Below are positions 35,801 through 43,879 of a DNA stretch of 64,000 nucleotides, piece by piece; position 1 is the first letter of the stretch, and every line of letters starts with the position of its first letter. The DNA lies in contig WBZZ01006409.1 in assembly GCA_019918135.1 (NCBI GenBank), positions 1 through 64,000 of the forward strand. Direction: 5' to 3'. Under the pieces are notes generated by a model that had not been told where the DNA came from, made no database searches, and saw nothing but the letters and a program-made list of their open reading frames with translations. The translations under genes were made by a program, and so were the position numbers. This DNA comes from Paulinella micropora (Eukaryota; Cercozoa; Imbricatea; Euglyphida; Paulinellidae).

Positions 35801-37753
35801 TGCCTGCCGCGCGACGAGCTGATCGCTTACAAGCCCATCGAGTCCTGCCAACATTACCCCAATCGCACTCTTGTCATTGGAATGCTGGCCCAGGGCGAGG
35901 AAGAGCGAGCGGTCCTGTGGCAAAAGTGGCAACCCACGTTTGAGGACACCCTTAACGAGTACTTCCGCCGCTACCAGTGCTACCTGCGGCTAGAGCTGCT
36001 CGACGCGCTCCCCGCTCCCCCAGCGGGCTTCTGCAACGGCTCGTCGGCGGCCGCGACCACGACGACGACGGCGTCGGCGTCGGCGTCGGCTGCGGCGCCC
36101 GGGCCCCTGCGGCGCGACCTCTGTCCCGTCGACTTTGTCTTTTTGGACCCCGGCACGTACCTGCGGGAGCAGCAGAACTACTCGCTCCAGGCGCTCGCGT
36201 CGGTCGTGCGCATCTTCAACGGCAGGCCCAGCCCCTTGTATGGCGGGGTTATTTTTGCGCGCAGTGACCGCCTGCTGCCCGGCACACCTGCCCCCACGAT
36301 CGAGGATTTAGCCAAGTACGGCCAGAGCGTTGGCCTAACACTGTGCATTCCCAGCCGGGAATCGTTTGCGGGTTTCCACCTGCAATGGGACGAATTCTTC
36401 AAGCGTGGCTATAACTTGCAACACGTTTTCCAGGGGCGCGTGAAGGCGACCGGCAGCTATGCCAGCGTGCTAGAGAAGGTTATGAATCCCCTGGACCCCT
36501 GCCAGGTGGGCATGATACGCACCTCACACATCGAGCGGGCCGTGTCACTCGGCTTGTATCGCATTGAGGACTTCAAAATTATCAACGCTCAGAACCACCA
36601 GGGCTACGACGAATTCATTTCTACCGAGCTATACTACGAGTGGCCACTCGCGGCCTTGGCGCACGTGGAGGCCGAGCTGCGCGCCTTGGTACCAGTGCCT
36701 CTGCTGGCACTCCGTGAGTGGGACGCGGCGGCCATCGCCGGGGAGCACGCGGGCTTCACGCAGTCCTTTGAGTACTCTGCCGCCCAGAACATGCAATACC
36801 AGCTGGGCCTCGCGGCCGACGCTTCCTGCGGCCCCGGCTCGTACCGGCAGCCGCCCCCCCCAGCTGCTGCCGAGGGGCTGCTTGGCAAGTGTGTACCCTG
36901 CGCGGAGGGACGCTACAGCCCCTACGGTACGCTGGCCGAGTGCCTGCCGTGCCAGCCAGGCTACTATGCGCCCGCGCCCGCGCCCAGCGGGGCTGCGCTC
37001 TGTCGCAGGTGTCCGTTCGGCACCAACGCCCTGGGCACCGCCAACCGCGGCTGCGTGCCCTACGTCGACATTCTGGAGCCGCCTCGAAATGCGCGCTGGG
37101 CGGTTCTGGCCGTGGCGCTGGCCGCTGCGGTCGGTTGCAGCGTGGTCTTCGCGCTGATTATCAGGTTTAGAAAGAGCCGGCTTATTAGGGCCTCTAGCTT
37201 CCACTTTAGTCTCGTGCTGGTTGCGGCTTGCGGGGGGGTCTGTGCCTCCGCTGTGTTATTCGCCTTGCCGCCCTCTCCCGGCTCCGGGCTGTGCGCTCTG
37301 CGCTGGTGGGTTCCTTGCCTCTTGTCTTCCGTGGTCTTTGGCGCCCTGTTCTCCAAGACCTACCGCCTGTACGCCATCTTCCGCATCTTTGAACCCGGGC
37401 AGAAAGTACAGGTGGTGCGCTTCAAGGACACCAAGGTGGCCCTTATGGTTTCCATCTTTGTCGGAGCAACCGCGGTCGTGCTCACAGTCTTTTTCCTGGC
37501 GAGGCCTTCTGTGTTTGAGCTGCAGGACCTCACACAGCCCGATCAGAACTACAGCACCCTCGTCCGGGCCTGCAGCATCGACCGGATCTTCCCCCCGCTA
37601 GTCTTTGGTCTTTACGTGGCCCTGCTGGTCGGCCAGAGCTGGCTGGCCTTCCGAGTACGCAAGCTCCCGAGTGTTTTCAACGAGAGCAAGCTGATCGCTT
37701 GGTTGGGTAGATCAAGAGCAGTTTGGGCCCGTAGAGCACACAGACGGGAGTAA
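32849..37753 (+). CDS. class C GPCR-like receptor, remaining modules and 7TM start
   Basis: Continues the third binding-protein-like module and adds modules 4, 5 and 6 (starts near 33.5, 34.65 and 35.85 kb: WQPTLEEALNSHMNRFGC, WEPTFQQTLNAHMNRYNC, WQPTFEDTLNEYFRRYQC), each with a Cys-rich tail. From 37.09 kb comes the 7TM_3 domain: TM1 VLAVALAAAVGCSVVFALII, TM2 FHFSLVLVAACGGVCASAVL, TM3 in CALRWWVPCLLSSVVFGALF followed by SKTYRLYAIF, TM4 around VALMVSIFVGATAVVLTVFF, TM5 around FPPLVFGLYVALLVGQSWLA, then the class C signature FNESKLIAW. After this the frame ends in an unrelated tail where TM6 should begin. Six ectodomain modules on one class C receptor is very unusual; known members usually have one. 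Confidence 0.83.
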   Translation: MRMTDGHDESVLGLWGVGAEKCDVALARTYTLESLAGRALVNQAEVVVVNAQSYRGFKLAVSTELYTEWTLLALPHVSAAIRDAVRTPLLAMQSDTAAAMQGQHAGFVQPPDFAADANVWCQLNLMDQVGGACAAGSTRAAAPAGSAAGCEPCAAGRYNQDGLACLPCPLGFWAGALGSTRCELCPEGTTNDRVGSQRCEPASQLSTYEPLPGCEPAGRLLVVGISAVDGGREVTQRQWQPTLEEALNSHMNRFGCSFELRVLANDSELSAELMRGPGSGLDLAFLPGGDVPFFHYHLGAVPVASVVRKYGTQTYRHFAGVMVRRADTNQDLRTLADFSSAGRTLKLCAVARDSFEGYVAQWFEFFRHGLDLSAIFDLRRAHWAGEHGLSILGLYQQPGLCDVAFARSYALEALLAQGLVSGENYFVIEPAADVARAGFGLALSTPLYREWTLLALPARVHPSVWENARIPLLSMQAYSPAAVAGGHAGFVSADSGGYDAEARVWYELDLLDPTGHTCAPGHTRRASSSPVGRGCEPCPAGWYNRDGRASLPCPVGQFNNASGSTSCSECAEGWTTLALGSTGCVQQARQEAIYEPIGACSLFSQNRIRIGMPAVDAQLDSTRGAWEPTFQQTLNAHMNRYNCSFRLQVLENDGVLRQRLQASGGALDPLGLDLAFVAGGDIPFFQHTLNATPVASVLRRYDGQTYASFGGVLVKRTNNPALIGIETLAQLRALLAIGGGVRPLRGCAVSADSFEGFLVHRLELFNHGLRVEELLSGGMNFTGRHDEAVLGLWRPGGCDLALARTYTLEKLVLDGRVGLGDFSVLNEQQHAGFHLHSSTPLYNEWTLLALPHVAQEIWENMRIPLLALREYDQSATAGNHAGFIIPHGFAAPAEVWYQLNLLEPASWRCGPGSERLAQKEALRAPAWSKQSLRPCVPCAPGLYSASGLGACLQCAPGTFGNLSGQAACLHCPAGRATRAYGGLECLPRDELIAYKPIESCQHYPNRTLVIGMLAQGEEERAVLWQKWQPTFEDTLNEYFRRYQCYLRLELLDALPAPPAGFCNGSSAAATTTTTASASASAAAPGPLRRDLCPVDFVFLDPGTYLREQQNYSLQALASVVRIFNGRPSPLYGGVIFARSDRLLPGTPAPTIEDLAKYGQSVGLTLCIPSRESFAGFHLQWDEFFKRGYNLQHVFQGRVKATGSYASVLEKVMNPLDPCQVGMIRTSHIERAVSLGLYRIEDFKIINAQNHQGYDEFISTELYYEWPLAALAHVEAELRALVPVPLLALREWDAAAIAGEHAGFTQSFEYSAAQNMQYQLGLAADASCGPGSYRQPPPPAAAEGLLGKCVPCAEGRYSPYGTLAECLPCQPGYYAPAPAPSGAALCRRCPFGTNALGTANRGCVPYVDILEPPRNARWAVLAVALAAAVGCSVVFALIIRFRKSRLIRASSFHFSLVLVAACGGVCASAVLFALPPSPGSGLCALRWWVPCLLSSVVFGALFSKTYRLYAIFRIFEPGQKVQVVRFKDTKVALMVSIFVGATAVVLTVFFLARPSVFELQDLTQPDQNYSTLVRACSIDRIFPPLVFGLYVALLVGQSWLAFRVRKLPSVFNESKLIAWLGRSRAVWARRAHRRE

Positions 37754-37867
37754 GCCCGCCCAGCAGGATGGCCACGACGCGCACTGTCAGCTTGGCCGTG
37801 ACCTGGCCGCGGTCCAGCAAGAAATCGACGGTGACGCCGACGAGCCCTAAGAAAACAGTGTTGTAAG
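37695..37867 (-). other. receptor TM6-TM7 segment lying on the opposite strand
   Basis: Read on the minus strand this stretch encodes PYNTVFLGLVGVTVDFLL, a linker, and LTVRVVAILLGGLTPVCVLY followed by GPKLLLIYPTK. That is the standard TM6-TM7 end of a class C receptor, in particular the PKLxLI motif closing TM7. It sits where the plus-strand receptor frame loses similarity, and the plus strand resumes after it with a receptor-tail-like sequence. The simplest explanation is a local inversion of ~170 bp within the gene. I found no long inverted repeats at the borders. Confidence 0.75.
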
Positions 37868-38458
37868 GAACACACCGAGGACTCCGCGTATTCCAGCGAC
37901 ACCGCCGCCCTACGCCCAACAGCCCAGCCCCTACGCACCAACCGCCGGACACAGCCGCCAGCGGCTATGACCACGCTGACGCAGTCGCAGAGGGCAGAGA
38001 AGAAAAAGAATAACAATAATAGCGGGAGCGGTGACGAAGCTCATTACCAACACGTACCGTCGTCGCAGAAAGAACTTCTACCCCAGGTGACTACCTCGGA
38101 TCTCTCCAGCAGCGGCCAGCAAGATGAGGCCTCGCCCCTCTCGCCCGCGTCTCCCAGCAAAGTGGCCAGCCCTGACCAATGGACCAGCGTCCCACCCGCC
38201 GTCGAACCAGCGGTCGAACCAGCGCCGCCCAAGAAGATCGAGCTACAATTCGTCGCCGACCCCTATATCGCTGGGAATGAACAGGTCTTCGATCTCAGCC
38301 AGCTCACCGGGGCAGCAGAGCACGTTGGTCGACTGCACCTCAACAGGCAACGAGCCCTTGGCCAGGGGCCCCGTCGCAGCAGCCTCCCTGTCTCGATCGA
38401 AAGGGGCCCACCTTTCTCCCCACCCAACCGCGACAGTCAGGAGCTGCACGTGGCGTAA
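37865..38458 (+). CDS. probable cytoplasmic C-tail of the receptor
   Basis: Open plus-strand frame of ~197 codons: EHTEDSAYSSDTAALRPTAQ, then a hydrophilic Ser/Pro/Gln-rich region (AEKKKNNNNSGSGDEAHYQH, PAVEPAVEPAPPKK) ending in DSQELHVA. There is no membrane segment or domain; long Ser-rich tails are typical of class C receptors. The first ATG inside it is at 37967, so if the receptor no longer reads into it, a ~163-residue protein could start there. Position between TM7 and the RGS gene supports the tail reading. Confidence 0.55.
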   Translation, partial: KEHTEDSAYSSDTAALRPTAQPLRTNRRTQPPAAMTTLTQSQRAEKKKNNNNSGSGDEAHYQHVPSSQKELLPQVTTSDLSSSGQQDEASPLSPASPSKVASPDQWTSVPPAVEPAVEPAPPKKIELQFVADPYIAGNEQVFDLSQLTGAAEHVGRLHLNRQRALGQGPRRSSLPVSIERGPPFSPPNRDSQELHVA

Positions 38459-38504
38459 CAAAAAGAAAAAAGAAGAAAAAAAAACCCAAAAAAAAGCAGC
38501 CAGG

Positions 38505-38509
38505 CTCTC

Positions 38510-38543
<34 letters not shown>

Positions 38544-38560
38544 CCCCACCCTTGCCCTCT
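38505..38560. repeat. (CT)n microsatellite
   Basis: About 35 bp of CT repeat then a C run, in the spacer between the receptor tail and the RGS gene. Confidence 0.8.
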
Positions 38561-38641
38561 CTTTCTATTCTCCCCGCCACCGCGTACGAACTTATCTCTC
38601 TGCCTCCCTTTTTTTTCTTTGTACTGAGTTCGGGGCTGAAT

Positions 38642-38673
38642 CTTTAAGACGAAAATTAAAAAAAAGAAAAGAA
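38642..38673 (+). promoter_or_regulatory. CTTTAAG plus A-rich leader of the RGS gene
   Basis: CTTTAAG followed by an A-rich run directly before the ATG at 38674, like the receptor leader at 29873. Confidence 0.35.
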
Positions 38674-39867
38674 ATGGAGAGAGCCATCTCAGACTCCGAG
38701 TTGTCGGCTAACTCAGCCGGAAAGTCCGCTCAGCCAGCGCACAGTTTCTTGGAGTCACTGCCGCCCTTTGATTTAGACAGCATACTAGAACATGAACCAG
38801 CCAGGCTGGCTTTCCGTTGGTTCTTGCATGAACGACTGTGCGAGGAAAATCTGATGTTTTGGATTGATGCCCAGAAGTACAGGCTCCTGGCGCGACGCGA
38901 AATAGAAAAGCAACCCTTGCGTGTCATGGCTGCAGCCAGCAAGCTGTGGCAGCAGTATCTAGCTAAGAATGCAGAGCATGAGGTCTCCCTGCCTTCTAGC
39001 GTTTTTTCGAATATCCAACAGTTCTTGGAGGCCCCGCGCTGCGGGATCTATACCTTTGCCGAGGCGCAGGATTTGGTGTACAATGACATGTTACATGGCT
39101 CGCTGCCCGGCTTCGTCACCAGTGGGGCCTACCACCGCATGCTAGTAGGCCTTGCACTTGATCTGGCGCCCTCCCTCTTGCGGCGCGAGAACGTGCTACC
39201 GTTCGAGGCGGCCATGCAACACCCGCTCGTCCGCGCCGCGTTTCGCGCCTGGCTGCTCGCGCGCGCTTCTGATAGCGGGCCCAGCAGCGATCTCCAAGCC
39301 TTGGACTACTTGTTAGAGATCAACCGCCTCAAGCAAGCCCCCTACAGCCGCGGCAAGCAGGTTGCACGGTGCACACAGGTGGAAGGGGTCATACGCGCGT
39401 TGCTCCCGTACATTGCCCCCGACTATGCTGACGCAGCCAACACAGCCAACAAGCCCCTGACTGTTACTGTACAGATGCTCTTCGCCGCTATGCCCGCCAT
39501 AAGCAGCAGGGTCAAGTCCGAGCTCTATCCTAGCTTCGTCCAAAGCCCTATCCAACGCCAGTTGGTGCACACTGTGCAGAGTCTGGCACGGCTGGCTGCT
39601 ACCGAACCAAACCCCCCCGGTCGATCCATGGCTCACATTATCAGCCAGTTCGACCAACTTACCAGCTACGGCCAAGAAGACGGGGCGCCCGCACCCGCAC
39701 CCGCACCCGCACCCGCACCCACACCCGCGCCGGCGCCCGCGCCCGCCCCCTCTCCCGCGGCCGCGCCCGCGGCGCACGTCCAGCAGCGTTGGCGCTGTGT
39801 TTTCTGTAGGAGTGAAAACCTGGCCAGGAAGAATCTGTGTGGCAATTGTGGTCAGCATAAATCATAA
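38674..39867 (+). CDS. RGS-domain protein with RanBP2-type zinc finger
   Basis: 397 residues, ATG at 38674. An RGS domain at about residues 25-160 (FDLDSILEHEPARLAFRWFL, LCEENLMFWIDAQKY, then YNDMLHGSLPGFVTS) would speed GTP hydrolysis on a heterotrimeric G-alpha and switch off GPCR signalling. The 165-330 region is helical (AMQHPLVRAAFRAWLLARA onward) and may hold a second, diverged RGS-like bundle. A Pro-Ala linker (about 335-368) leads to a C-terminal zinc finger W-x-C-x2-C-x3-N-x6-C-x2-C (WRCVFCRSENLARKNLCGNC), an exact RanBP2-type pattern that often binds ubiquitin or RNA. It sits ~200 bp after the receptor tail on the same strand, as receptor and regulator partners would. I know of no common RGS-RanBP2 fusion. 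Confidence 0.85.
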   Translation: MERAISDSELSANSAGKSAQPAHSFLESLPPFDLDSILEHEPARLAFRWFLHERLCEENLMFWIDAQKYRLLARREIEKQPLRVMAAASKLWQQYLAKNAEHEVSLPSSVFSNIQQFLEAPRCGIYTFAEAQDLVYNDMLHGSLPGFVTSGAYHRMLVGLALDLAPSLLRRENVLPFEAAMQHPLVRAAFRAWLLARASDSGPSSDLQALDYLLEINRLKQAPYSRGKQVARCTQVEGVIRALLPYIAPDYADAANTANKPLTVTVQMLFAAMPAISSRVKSELYPSFVQSPIQRQLVHTVQSLARLAATEPNPPGRSMAHIISQFDQLTSYGQEDGAPAPAPAPAPAPTPAPAPAPAPSPAAAPAAHVQQRWRCVFCRSENLARKNLCGNCGQHKS

Positions 39868-39929
39868 TCGTTCGTACTTTTATTTAAAAAAACAAATCTG
39901 CCTGGAGGGAGTTATTGTTGACTAGTTAG

Positions 39930-41186
39930 TTAGCTACCTGTCTTGTCCTTATACCAGCCCCAGGTCTCTGTGAGCAGCACATGGAAGGCGTTGGCAACAT
40001 TGTGGGCACCGTCCATGCACCAATAGCCTGGGTGGCAGGTACTGTCGTTTTTCACTACGTCTCGGCGCACACCAGATATCACAGCCGCGTGGGCCCCCGT
40101 CTTCACCAGCATGAGCATGACCTGTAGTTCTGTGTCTTTGTCTGTTATGGGGTGAGGCCCACTGTATACTAGGTATCGATGAATGTCCCGCCTGTGATTT
40201 GCCACTGCTACAAACCCGAAACCTCTGTCGTACACGTTATCGCCATCGGCATCACTGTTGTCCATCAACACACAATACTCTACCCCGTACGTACCGTCGG
40301 TAAACACGGTGAGAGACATGTGCGCAGCAATAGAAGGGCCTAGCTCCAAGCTGCCACAGCCGCCATCGCTCTCGAGCAGCGCGCGCATCACTGTCCTCAG
40401 ATCATCCGCTTCGTTGACACTGGGATACTTGGCCGCCTGCCAGTAAGAGCTGGGCGCGTAATGGCTCTGGTAACACTTGCTTACTTGTGCCAAAAACCCA
40501 AAGCCGGAAAGACAATCTAGAAAGCCTCCCCCCCCAATACGTGGGGGGAGAGGCAGGGTAGTGCCAGCGGCCCAAGAGACGGGCCCCGGCCCCTCCTCGT
40601 GCTCGGTTCGCTCACACATAAGACTGTCTGGACTCTCGGCCAAGCCCTCAACGCACTGTGCGCGAAAGACTCTTTTCAGGGGCTGCACCCAAACGGAAGG
40701 ACCCGGCACGCCATTCTCTGCTCGCAGCCGAATAGACTGCTCAACATGAATAAAACGCCCGGTAGGAAGTACCCCCGCCGCAAGCCCCTGCTCGCACAGC
40801 TTGTCTGCCGCAATGCCGTTGACGAACCTTCCAAATACGTTGGTGTAGGCTCTCAGATTGCAACTATTATCCAGGCCGGTTCCGGCTGTTATGTTATTGC
40901 TAGCGCCCACGGCTCTAGCTAGGGCAAGTGTGATTGCACAAGGTGCAACCCCGCCGCTGTAGGACACTCCGTCCGTCGATTTGCCCCCTCCACACGTCAG
41001 GAAGGCGTCCACATCCGGACAATCCGTCACCCCCTTACCGTGCCACTGCACCCAGAAAGGCATGGGCCAGGGCTGGGCGGCGCTGCCACGGGGCGCGCTC
41101 GTGCTGCGCCCCGTCGCAGCTTCACACACAAAGGCTACTGCACATGTTGCTAGCAACATGTGCAGTAGCAAGGCCCGGAATGACAT
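39930..41186 (-). CDS. secreted two-domain family protein (member 5)
   Basis: 418 residues from the ATG at 41186; signal peptide MSFRALLLHMLLATCAVAFV. The first domain (PFWVQWHGKGVTDCPDVDAF to SPDSLMCER) keeps FGRFVNGIAADKLC. The second (CLSGFGFLAQVSKCY onward) keeps DNSDADGDNVYDRGFGFVAV, which fits an EF-hand/dockerin calcium loop best of all members, and HRYLVYSGPHP. It is the most divergent member, with a Gly-rich linker rather than the Pro/Ser linker. It lies tail to tail with the RGS gene, 60 bp apart. Confidence 0.78.
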   Translation of the reverse strand: MSFRALLLHMLLATCAVAFVCEAATGRSTSAPRGSAAQPWPMPFWVQWHGKGVTDCPDVDAFLTCGGGKSTDGVSYSGGVAPCAITLALARAVGASNNITAGTGLDNSCNLRAYTNVFGRFVNGIAADKLCEQGLAAGVLPTGRFIHVEQSIRLRAENGVPGPSVWVQPLKRVFRAQCVEGLAESPDSLMCERTEHEEGPGPVSWAAGTTLPLPPRIGGGGFLDCLSGFGFLAQVSKCYQSHYAPSSYWQAAKYPSVNEADDLRTVMRALLESDGGCGSLELGPSIAAHMSLTVFTDGTYGVEYCVLMDNSDADGDNVYDRGFGFVAVANHRRDIHRYLVYSGPHPITDKDTELQVMLMLVKTGAHAAVISGVRRDVVKNDSTCHPGYWCMDGAHNVANAFHVLLTETWGWYKDKTGS

Positions 41187-41244
41187 GTCCTAATTTAATA
41201 TGTCCTGCGCAAAAAGAAAGAACAACTTCCTGCGCATAGTTTTC

Positions 41245-41260
41245 TCTCTCTCTCTCTCTC

Positions 41261-41292
<32 letters not shown>

Positions 41293-41350
41293 TCCCTCCC
41301 CTTTTCCCCCCTTCGTCCTCTTTCCCCGCCCTTCTCCTCCCCTCCTCCCC
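41245..41350. repeat. (CT)n microsatellite spacer
   Basis: CT repeats and C runs between two minus-strand secreted-family genes. Confidence 0.8.
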
Positions 41351-41368
41351 CGTTGGCTTGCTTTCTTA

Positions 41369-42556
41369 TTACGCAACGCTGTGGTCTACGTACCACTGAC
41401 GAACTTCCAAGAGCACAGCGTGAAAGGCAGTTGCGATTTCGTGGGCGCCGTCCATGGCGTTATAGTCGTTCTGGCAAGCGCTAGTCTGTGCTGCAGCGTC
41501 TCGACGGATGCCAGACACCACGCCAACGTGGCTTCCGGTTGCGGCCAGCAACGTCATGGTTTCGATCTCAGTGTCGGCGTCCGACACAGGGTGTGGCGCG
41601 TTGTGAACTAAATAACGATGGATGTCTACCCTGCGGTTGGCCACTGCAATGAGTCCAAAGCCTTTGTCAAAGAAGCCATCTCCGTTGGCATCGCTGGTAT
41701 CCATCAGCAGACAATATTGCAAGCCGTAGGTGCAGTCCGTAAACAGGAACACTGACATGTGCGCGTTGATAGCAGCGCCCAGCTGCACGCCGTTGCAGTC
41801 ACCGTCATTGTCCAGCAGTCTACGCACAGTGGCCCGGAGGTCGAGCACTTCCTGTGTGCTGGGGAACTGGGGAGTTGAGTAGAACGACGCCGGTGCGTAG
41901 TAGTCTCTGTAGCACGAGGCCACTGCGTTCAGGGTCGAGCGTCCAGTAACACAATTGATGAAGCCAGTCGAGGGGGTGGGCGCGGGCCGCGAGGTGGTTC
42001 TTGCAGGGGCTTGCGTGATAAAGCCCAATGGCGTGCACATTCCTGTTGAAGGGCTCGCTATCCACCCATCTGCGCACTGCGCTGGAAAGATAGCTTTGAG
42101 CGGCGCGACCCACGCATTAGGGCCCGGCGAACTGGTGCTGCGACGCATACGAAGGGACTGCTCAATATGGATAAAGTTGCCAGACGGCAATACTCCAGCC
42201 CCCAAACCCTTAGTGCACACCATATCTGGGTTGATGCCGTTTACCACACGCCCAAATGTGTTGTCATAGGCCTTGAGCGGGCAGCTGCTGGCATCTAGCG
42301 CGGTTTTGGCGACTACAGCGGCGGAAGCGCTGACGGCCGCCGCCAAAGCGTACGTACGCTCACAGCGAGCTGTAGGTCCCGAGTAAGAAATAGTCTCCGT
42401 CGACAGCCCGTTCCCGCACACCAAAAAAGCATCCAGGTCTGGGCAAGTAGTAGCACCCTTGCCATGCCACTGGAACCAGTATGGAGTCGGCACGACAGTG
42501 CTTTGGGCTGTCGAGAAAAGCAACAGCGCGCACAGACCGGACAAAGCCAATGCCAT
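41369..42556 (-). CDS. secreted two-domain family protein (member 6)
   Basis: 395 residues, ATG at 42556; signal peptide MALALSGLCALLLFSTAQS. Domain one: PYWFQWHGKGATTCPDLDAF through FGRVVNGINPDMVC to AQCADGW. Linker: TTSRPAPTPS. Domain two: CVTGRSTLNAVASCY, a DNDGDCNGVQLG block, calcium loop DTSDANGDGFFDKG, HRYLVHNAPHP, ending EVRQWYVDHSVA. It is very close to member 7 downstream on the plus map, and both share the same upstream leader (CTAAGTAAACAAAGAAAAGA on the coding strand), so promoter and gene were duplicated together. Confidence 0.8.
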   Translation of the reverse strand: MALALSGLCALLLFSTAQSTVVPTPYWFQWHGKGATTCPDLDAFLVCGNGLSTETISYSGPTARCERTYALAAAVSASAAVVAKTALDASSCPLKAYDNTFGRVVNGINPDMVCTKGLGAGVLPSGNFIHIEQSLRMRRSTSSPGPNAWVAPLKAIFPAQCADGWIASPSTGMCTPLGFITQAPARTTSRPAPTPSTGFINCVTGRSTLNAVASCYRDYYAPASFYSTPQFPSTQEVLDLRATVRRLLDNDGDCNGVQLGAAINAHMSVFLFTDCTYGLQYCLLMDTSDANGDGFFDKGFGLIAVANRRVDIHRYLVHNAPHPVSDADTEIETMTLLAATGSHVGVVSGIRRDAAAQTSACQNDYNAMDGAHEIATAFHAVLLEVRQWYVDHSVA

Positions 42557-42694
42557 CAGCGTTAAGGTCTTTTCTTTGTTTACTTAGGGTTCATACAAGA
42601 AGCTTTTAATCGAATACATCACCTGCTTGATTTTTGGCTTCCTCCCCCCTCCCTTTCTCTCTCTCTCCCCCCCCCCCCCTTCACGCTTTGCTTG

Positions 42695-43879
42695 TTAAGC
42701 AACGCTGTGGTCTACGTACCACTGACGAATTTCCAAGAGCTCAGCGTGAAAGGCGGTCACGATTTCGTGGGCGCCGTCCATGGCGTTATAGTCGCTCTGG
42801 CAAGCGCTAGCCTGTGCTGCAGCATCTCGGCGTATGCCAGACACCACAGCCACGTGGCTCCCGGTTGCAGCCAGCAACATCATGACCTGCACCTCAGTCT
42901 CGGTGTCAGACACAGGGTGCGGCGCGCTGTGGACTAAATAACGATGGATGTCTACCCTGCGGTTGGCCACTGCAATCAAGCCAAAGCCTTTGTCAAAGAC
43001 ACCATCTCCGTTGGCATCTCTGCTATCCATCAGCAGACAATACTGCGAGCCGTAGGTGTTGTCGGTAAACGGGAAAATGGACATGTGCGCGTTGATAGCA
43101 GCGCCCAGCTGCACGCCGTTGCAGTCGCCGTCATTATCCAGCAGGCCACGCACGGCGGCCCGGAGCTCTAGCAACTCCTGTGTACTGGGGAACTGGGGAG
43201 TGGGGTAGAACGACGCCGGTGCGTAGTAGTTTTTGTAGCACGAGGTCACTGAGCTCAGGTTCGCGCGTCCAGCCACACAGTTAATGAAGCCGGGCGAGGC
43301 GGTGGGCGCGGGCGGCGAGGTCGTTCCTGCAGGGGGCTGCGTCGTCAATGGCACGCACATTCCTGTCGCAGGGCTCACTACCCAGCCATCGGCGCACTGC
43401 GCTGGAAAGATAGATTTGAGCGGCGCGACCCACGCGGTAGGACCCGGCGCACTGGTGCTGCGACGCATGCGGATGGACTGCTCAATGTGGATAAAGTTGC
43501 CAGACGGCAATGCTCCAGTCCCCAAACCCTTAGTGCACACCAGATCCGGGTTGATGCCGTTTACCACACGCCCGAACGTGTTATCATAGGCCTTGAGTGG
43601 GCAGCTGCTGGCATTCAGCGCGGTTCTGGCGACTACCGAGGCGGAGGCGCTGACGGCCGCCGCCAAAGCGTACGTACGCTCACAGCGAGCAGTAGGCCCC
43701 AAGTAGGAAATAGTCTCGGTCGACAGTCCGTTCCCGCACGCCAAAAAAGCATCCAGGTCTGGGCAACTAGTGGCGCCCTTGCCGTGCCACTGCAACCAGT
43801 ACGGAGTCGGCACGACAGTGCTTTGGGCTGTCGAGAAGGGCAGCAGCGCGCACAGACCGAACAAAGCCAATGGCATCAT
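42695..43879 (-). CDS. secreted two-domain family protein (member 7)
   Basis: 394 residues; two ATGs in a row at 43879, then signal peptide PLALFGLCALLPFSTAQS. Same architecture as member 6 with a slightly shorter linker (TTQPPAGTTSPPAPTAS). The calcium loop is DSRDANGDGVFDKG. It ends with the same WYVDHSVA as member 6. The leader carries the shared CTAAGTAAACAAAGAAAAGA block. Head-to-tail spacing to member 6 is 138 bp, mostly CT-rich tract. Confidence 0.8.
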   Translation of the reverse strand: MMPLALFGLCALLPFSTAQSTVVPTPYWLQWHGKGATSCPDLDAFLACGNGLSTETISYLGPTARCERTYALAAAVSASASVVARTALNASSCPLKAYDNTFGRVVNGINPDLVCTKGLGTGALPSGNFIHIEQSIRMRRSTSAPGPTAWVAPLKSIFPAQCADGWVVSPATGMCVPLTTQPPAGTTSPPAPTASPGFINCVAGRANLSSVTSCYKNYYAPASFYPTPQFPSTQELLELRAAVRGLLDNDGDCNGVQLGAAINAHMSIFPFTDNTYGSQYCLLMDSRDANGDGVFDKGFGLIAVANRRVDIHRYLVHSAPHPVSDTETEVQVMMLLAATGSHVAVVSGIRRDAAAQASACQSDYNAMDGAHEIVTAFHAELLEIRQWYVDHSVA

